From Deltaproteobacteria bacterium (lineage in GTDB: Bacteria > Desulfobacterota > Desulfobacteria > Desulfobacterales > Desulfatibacillaceae), in NCBI GenBank assembly GCA_019308705.1, contig JAFDHW010000107.1:1-7579 (forward strand): a stretch of 7,579 nucleotides of DNA, in the 5' to 3' direction. The notes below the pieces were generated by a model. That model ran no database searches. It was not told the DNA's origin and saw only the letters and a program-made list of their open reading frames with translations. Both the position numbers and the translations under genes were made by a program. Every line of letters starts with the position of its first letter. The stretch's first letter is position 1. Of the stretch, positions 5,424 to 7,579 are shown in pieces.

Positions 5424-6563
5424 TTATTTCAACAGGTGCCGCGAGATGACGACGCGCTGGATTTCGCTGGTGCCCTCGTAGATGGTGAACACCCGGGCGT
5501 CGCGCAAATAGCGCTCCAGGGGGTAGTCCTTGGTGTAGCCGTAGCCGCCGTGAATCTGCAAGGCCCGGGCGCACACGTCGTTGACCATCTCCGAGGCAAA
5601 GAGCTTGGCCATGGAGGCTTTGATGGTGTAGTTCTCCCCTGCGTCCTTGGCCGCGGCGGCCGCAAGCATCATGAGCCGGGCTGCGGAAAGCCGGGTGGCC
5701 ATGTCCGCCAGTATCCAGGCCAGGCCCTGGTGCTGGCCGATGGGCCTGCCGAACTGCTCCCGGGTCTTGGCGTAGGAGACCGCCGCGTCCAGGGCGGCCT
5801 GGGCCACCCCCACGCTCTGGGCCGAGATGCCGATGCGGCCCCCGTCCAGCCCCTGCATGGCCAGGGCGAACCCACCGCCCTCGCCGCCGAGAAGGGCGTC
5901 TTCTCCCACCCGGCAGTTCTCCAGGTAGAGGTCCCCGGTGTCCGAGGCCAAAAGCCCCAGCTTCTCCTCGCTCCGGCCGGGCCTAAGCCCCGGGTTGCCC
6001 TTTTCCACTACAAAGGCGGAAATGCCCCGGTGGCGCCTTGTGGGGTCCGTCTTGGCCGTGACGATGAACACATCCGCATGCTTGGCCGAGGTGATGAACC
6101 GCTTTACGCCGTTTAGGACCCAGCCGCCGCCGTCGGACTCGGCCGTTGTTTCCTGGCGCACGGGGTCGGAGCCCGCCAGCGGTTCGGTCATGGCAAAGGC
6201 GCCCAGGGTCTCTCCGGCGCAGAGGGAAGGCAAATAGCGCTGTTTTTGCTCCTCCGTGCCGAACCGGTACACGGACTCGCACACAATGGAATTGTGCACG
6301 CTCATGACCACGGCGGTGGAGGCGCAGGCGTAGGCAATCTCGGACAGGGCCAGGGCGTAGCTTACCGTGTCCGCGCCCGCGCCGCCGTACTCCGGCGGGA
6401 TCATCATGCCCATAAAGCCCAGTTCGCCCAGCTTGGCCAGGATGCTCGCCGGGAACTCGCCGGTGCGGTCGCGCTCCGCGGCTCCGGGCAGCACCTCGCC
6501 CCGGGCGAATTCCCGGGCCATCTTTTGCACCATGCGCTGTTCGGCGGTGAGGGAAAAGCCCAT
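5424..6563 (-). CDS. Acyl-CoA dehydrogenase (short/medium-chain type)
   Basis: A 379-residue flavoenzyme of standard length for the acyl-CoA dehydrogenase family, which forms the 2,3-double bond of an acyl-CoA and passes electrons to electron-transfer flavoprotein in the cytoplasm. N-terminal helical domain at about 1-115; FAMTEPLAGSD (123-133) and the ITSAKHAD stretch (157-164) belong to the middle beta domain that holds FAD and substrate; C-terminal helical domain at about 235-379 with REQFGRPI (268-275), QIHGGYGYT (336-344) and IYEGTSEIQ (361-369). The catalytic base would be E363, placed as in short- and medium-chain enzymes. ATG at 6563 has a strong GGAGG 5 bases upstream, only 12 bases after the regulator's stop, so the two are co-transcribed. 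TEPLAGSD replaces the more usual TEP-GAGSD wording, a mild variation. Chain length or branched-chain preference cannot be read with confidence. Stop is TAA. Confidence 0.95.
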   Translation of the reverse strand: MGFSLTAEQRMVQKMAREFARGEVLPGAAERDRTGEFPASILAKLGELGFMGMMIPPEYGGAGADTVSYALALSEIAYACASTAVVMSVHNSIVCESVYRFGTEEQKQRYLPSLCAGETLGAFAMTEPLAGSDPVRQETTAESDGGGWVLNGVKRFITSAKHADVFIVTAKTDPTRRHRGISAFVVEKGNPGLRPGRSEEKLGLLASDTGDLYLENCRVGEDALLGGEGGGFALAMQGLDGGRIGISAQSVGVAQAALDAAVSYAKTREQFGRPIGQHQGLAWILADMATRLSAARLMMLAAAAAKDAGENYTIKASMAKLFASEMVNDVCARALQIHGGYGYTKDYPLERYLRDARVFTIYEGTSEIQRVVISRHLLK

Positions 6564-6575
6564 TGGTTCCTCCGC

Positions 6576-7121
6576 TTAGGGCGTGTACACGACCACCAGA
6601 AGCTCGGTCTTCTTTGCCCCGGGGTTTTTCAGGCTGTGAGGCAGGCCGGAGTTGAAGTGCAACGAGTCGCCCCTTTTGAGATGATTCACCTGTTCGCCCA
6701 CGGTCACCTGCACCTCGCCGGAGAGCACATACACGAACTCCTCGCCCTCGTGGGTGTAGCCCACGCCCTCGTGCTCCTTCCTCGGCTCGATGGCCACCTT
6801 GAAGGCCTTCAGGTGCTTGTGCCGCGCGCCCGGGGACAGGGTGGTATAGGCGTAGTTCCTGGTGCGGTCCGTATAGGCCCGGGCGCGGGATGCCTTGGTG
6901 GACGGGGCCTTTTTCAGGAATACGGAAGACTCCACCCCCAGGGCCCGGGAAACGGACAGCAGGGTTCCCACGGGCGGAATGGTCTCGCCGGATTCAATGG
7001 CCCTCAGGACGTCCACGGAGTGCCCCGTGTCGTTGGCCAGTTGCTCAAGCGTAATCCCCTGGCTTTCACGCAGGGAGCGGATCTTCTCACCGATGGGCGC
7101 AGAGACGGGCTTTTTGGGCAT
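6576..7121 (-). CDS. XRE-family transcriptional regulator with C-terminal cupin domain
   Basis: A 181-residue protein. An HTH-XRE domain at about 11-65 (GEKIRSLRESQGITLEQLA, then the SVDVLRAIESG recognition-helix region) is followed by a linker and a cupin_2 domain (about 105-178) with GYTHEGEEFVYVLSG (121-135) and GDSLHFNSGLPHSL (151-164). This layout is known from regulators of small-molecule pathways such as PuuR, where the cupin senses a ligand or metal. In the first cupin motif the usual HxH begins with Tyr122, leaving H124, E128 and H162 as possible metal ligands. ATG at 7121 is chosen because GGAGGA lies just upstream; the frame stays open to 7577, but that extension is low-complexity and lacks a domain. 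It leads the operon with the acyl-CoA dehydrogenase and crotonase, so autoregulation and control of these enzymes in response to an acyl-CoA or related ligand is a reasonable inference. Stop is TAA. Confidence 0.92.
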   Translation of the reverse strand: MPKKPVSAPIGEKIRSLRESQGITLEQLANDTGHSVDVLRAIESGETIPPVGTLLSVSRALGVESSVFLKKAPSTKASRARAYTDRTRNYAYTTLSPGARHKHLKAFKVAIEPRKEHEGVGYTHEGEEFVYVLSGEVQVTVGEQVNHLKRGDSLHFNSGLPHSLKNPGAKKTELLVVVYTP

Positions 7122-7153
7122 GGCTTCCTCCGGAGGGGGTGAAAGGCAGGGCA

Positions 7154-7183
7154 AAGATTGTTCCGGGCCGGGAAGTTTGTCAA
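7154..7183 (-). promoter_or_regulatory. Candidate promoter of the regulator/acyl-CoA operon
   Basis: Minus-strand TTGACA (7183-7178) is a perfect -35 box. An 18-base spacer leads to AATCTT (7159-7154), a poor -10 match that keeps the conserved second A and last T. Transcription would start near 7147, giving a leader of about 25 bases that contains the GGAGGA site. A weak -10 next to a perfect -35 would suit a regulated promoter, but this is inference. Confidence 0.45.
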
Positions 7184-7195
7184 CCCGCCAAGCTA

Positions 7196-7211
7196 CCAAC
7201 AAAACCGTTGC
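7196..7211. promoter_or_regulatory. Degenerate operator-like site 1
   Basis: CCAACAA-AA-CCGTTGC fits the pattern seen at 7326 and 7502 in its left arm (7 of 7) and at 5 of 7 positions in its right arm. It sits 12 bases upstream of the candidate -35 box. It is the weakest of the three sites. Confidence 0.3.
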
Positions 7212-7325
7212 ATATATAACAAGAGAAAAATATTGGGAAACCATCGCCCAGGCTGTTTCTCTGCGTTGAAGGCCGCAAACGAAGCATGCGGAGGGGAAGG
7301 GGGCTTGGAGTGGCCCGCCGGTCGG

Positions 7326-7341
7326 CCAACAAGATTGTTGG
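7326..7341. promoter_or_regulatory. Operator-like palindrome, site 2
   Basis: CCAACAA-GA-TTGTTGG is a perfect 7-bp inverted repeat with a 2-base centre, about 205 bases upstream of the regulator start. The size and symmetry suit a dimeric HTH protein. The XRE-cupin regulator is the obvious candidate binder, but this is inference. Confidence 0.45.
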
Positions 7342-7412
7342 ATACCGTGCGGCCCGCCAGCGGCTCGTCCGGCGCCGACGGGACGGGATACTTTGCGAAG
7401 GGGTTTGCCGAA

Positions 7413-7427
7413 GGACCTTTTCGGTCC
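7413..7427. other. Small hairpin
   Basis: GGACC, loop TTTTC, GGTCC, followed on the plus strand by CTTTCTGTCCC. It could be a weak terminator for a plus-strand transcript or chance. Confidence 0.2.
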
Positions 7428-7499
7428 CTTTCTGTCCCGGGCTGCTTTGTTTTCCTTTGGTTTCGATCGGTTGGGGGTGGAGGCGTACGGGTCCGTTTT

Positions 7500-7519
7500 A
7501 TCCAGCAGTCCTGTTGGAT
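7500..7519. promoter_or_regulatory. Operator-like palindrome, site 3
   Basis: ATCCAGCAG-TC-CTGTTGGAT is an inverted repeat of 9 bases per arm with one G-T type difference. Its core shares the pattern CCARCAR-NN-YTGTTGGAT with site 2. It lies about 380 bases upstream of the regulator and may belong to an operon outside the window instead. Confidence 0.4.
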
Positions 7520-7579
7520 GATTTGCGGCCGCGGCCGCGCCCTTTTGCCCCGGGCCAAGGGCCCGTCGCTTCGACACGA

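Larger units (their letters stand above)
7122..7579. other. Gene-free upstream region of the regulator operon
   Basis: No credible gene is visible. The minus-strand frame that stays open to 7577 encodes proline-, arginine- and glycine-rich sequence without a recognisable domain, and overlapping frames are shadows. The region holds the candidate promoter and operator-like sites. Near the right edge it also has a perfect 14-bp palindrome GCGGCCGCGGCCGC (7525-7538) and a 6-bp stem CGGGCC/GGCCCG with a 3-base loop (7551-7565). An AT-rich patch with TATATAA (7213-7219) stands out from the GC-rich surroundings. Confidence 0.5.

Noticed and set aside
5436..6116. Plus-strand open frame opposite the acyl-CoA dehydrogenase
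   Set aside because: Shadow of the dehydrogenase coding sequence; no motif and no independent ribosome site support.
6246..7142. Plus-strand open frame spanning the dehydrogenase and regulator
   Set aside because: It crosses two confident minus-strand genes and their junction, and its translation is low-complexity and His/Gly-rich.
7200..7225. TATATAA patch as a second -10 box for the regulator operon
   Set aside because: No acceptable -35 box lies at 16-18 bases upstream on the minus strand; the TTGACA candidate closer to the gene is better.
7122..7577. N-terminal extension of the XRE-cupin protein by about 152 residues
   Set aside because: Sequence is low-complexity without a domain, while ATG 7121 has a strong GGAGGA site and gives the normal family length.

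Overview
The window looks like a chromosomal segment of a GC-rich bacterium, most likely a deltaproteobacterium in the Desulfobacterota (inference). The reasons are the gene order phoH-like ATPase / 7TM-HD phosphohydrolase / ybeY, an acyl-CoA dehydrogenase and crotonase pair under a small XRE-cupin regulator, and long palindromic intergenic repeats. All six convincing genes lie on the minus strand, so transcription runs from high to low coordinates. The plus strand has long open frames, but they are antisense shadows.

Right part (about 7579 to 4659): a 458-base leader with no credible gene holds a candidate promoter and three related palindrome-like sites. It precedes a 181-residue XRE-cupin regulator, then an acyl-CoA dehydrogenase, then a short crotonase-fold protein that looks like a delta3,delta2-enoyl-CoA isomerase. 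The regulator and dehydrogenase are 12 bases apart and the dehydrogenase and crotonase 51 bases apart, so they are probably one operon. It would handle oxidation and double-bond rearrangement of an acyl-CoA whose identity cannot be read from the sequence.

Middle (about 4658 to 4070): a non-coding stretch of nearly 590 bases. It contains a complex palindromic repeat that abuts the crotonase stop codon, terminator-like and GC-rich palindromes, and a good candidate promoter for the next operon.

Left part (about 4075 to 163): ybeZ/phoH-like ATPase, pgpH (7TMR-HDED cyclic-di-AMP phosphodiesterase family) and ybeY (endoribonuclease in rRNA maturation and ribosome quality control) form a compact operon. 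pgpH and ybeY overlap by about 101 bases. The operon is followed by hairpins and a second copy of the same repeat at the left window edge.

The protein-coding content is mostly conserved and ordinary. The less ordinary features are the nested-palindrome repeat family and its contact with a stop codon, the palindromic sites upstream of the XRE-cupin gene, the long pgpH/ybeY overlap, and the loss of one catalytic glutamate in the crotonase. I see no evidence for a defence system, CRISPR array, prophage, tRNA, rRNA or insertion-sequence transposase here.
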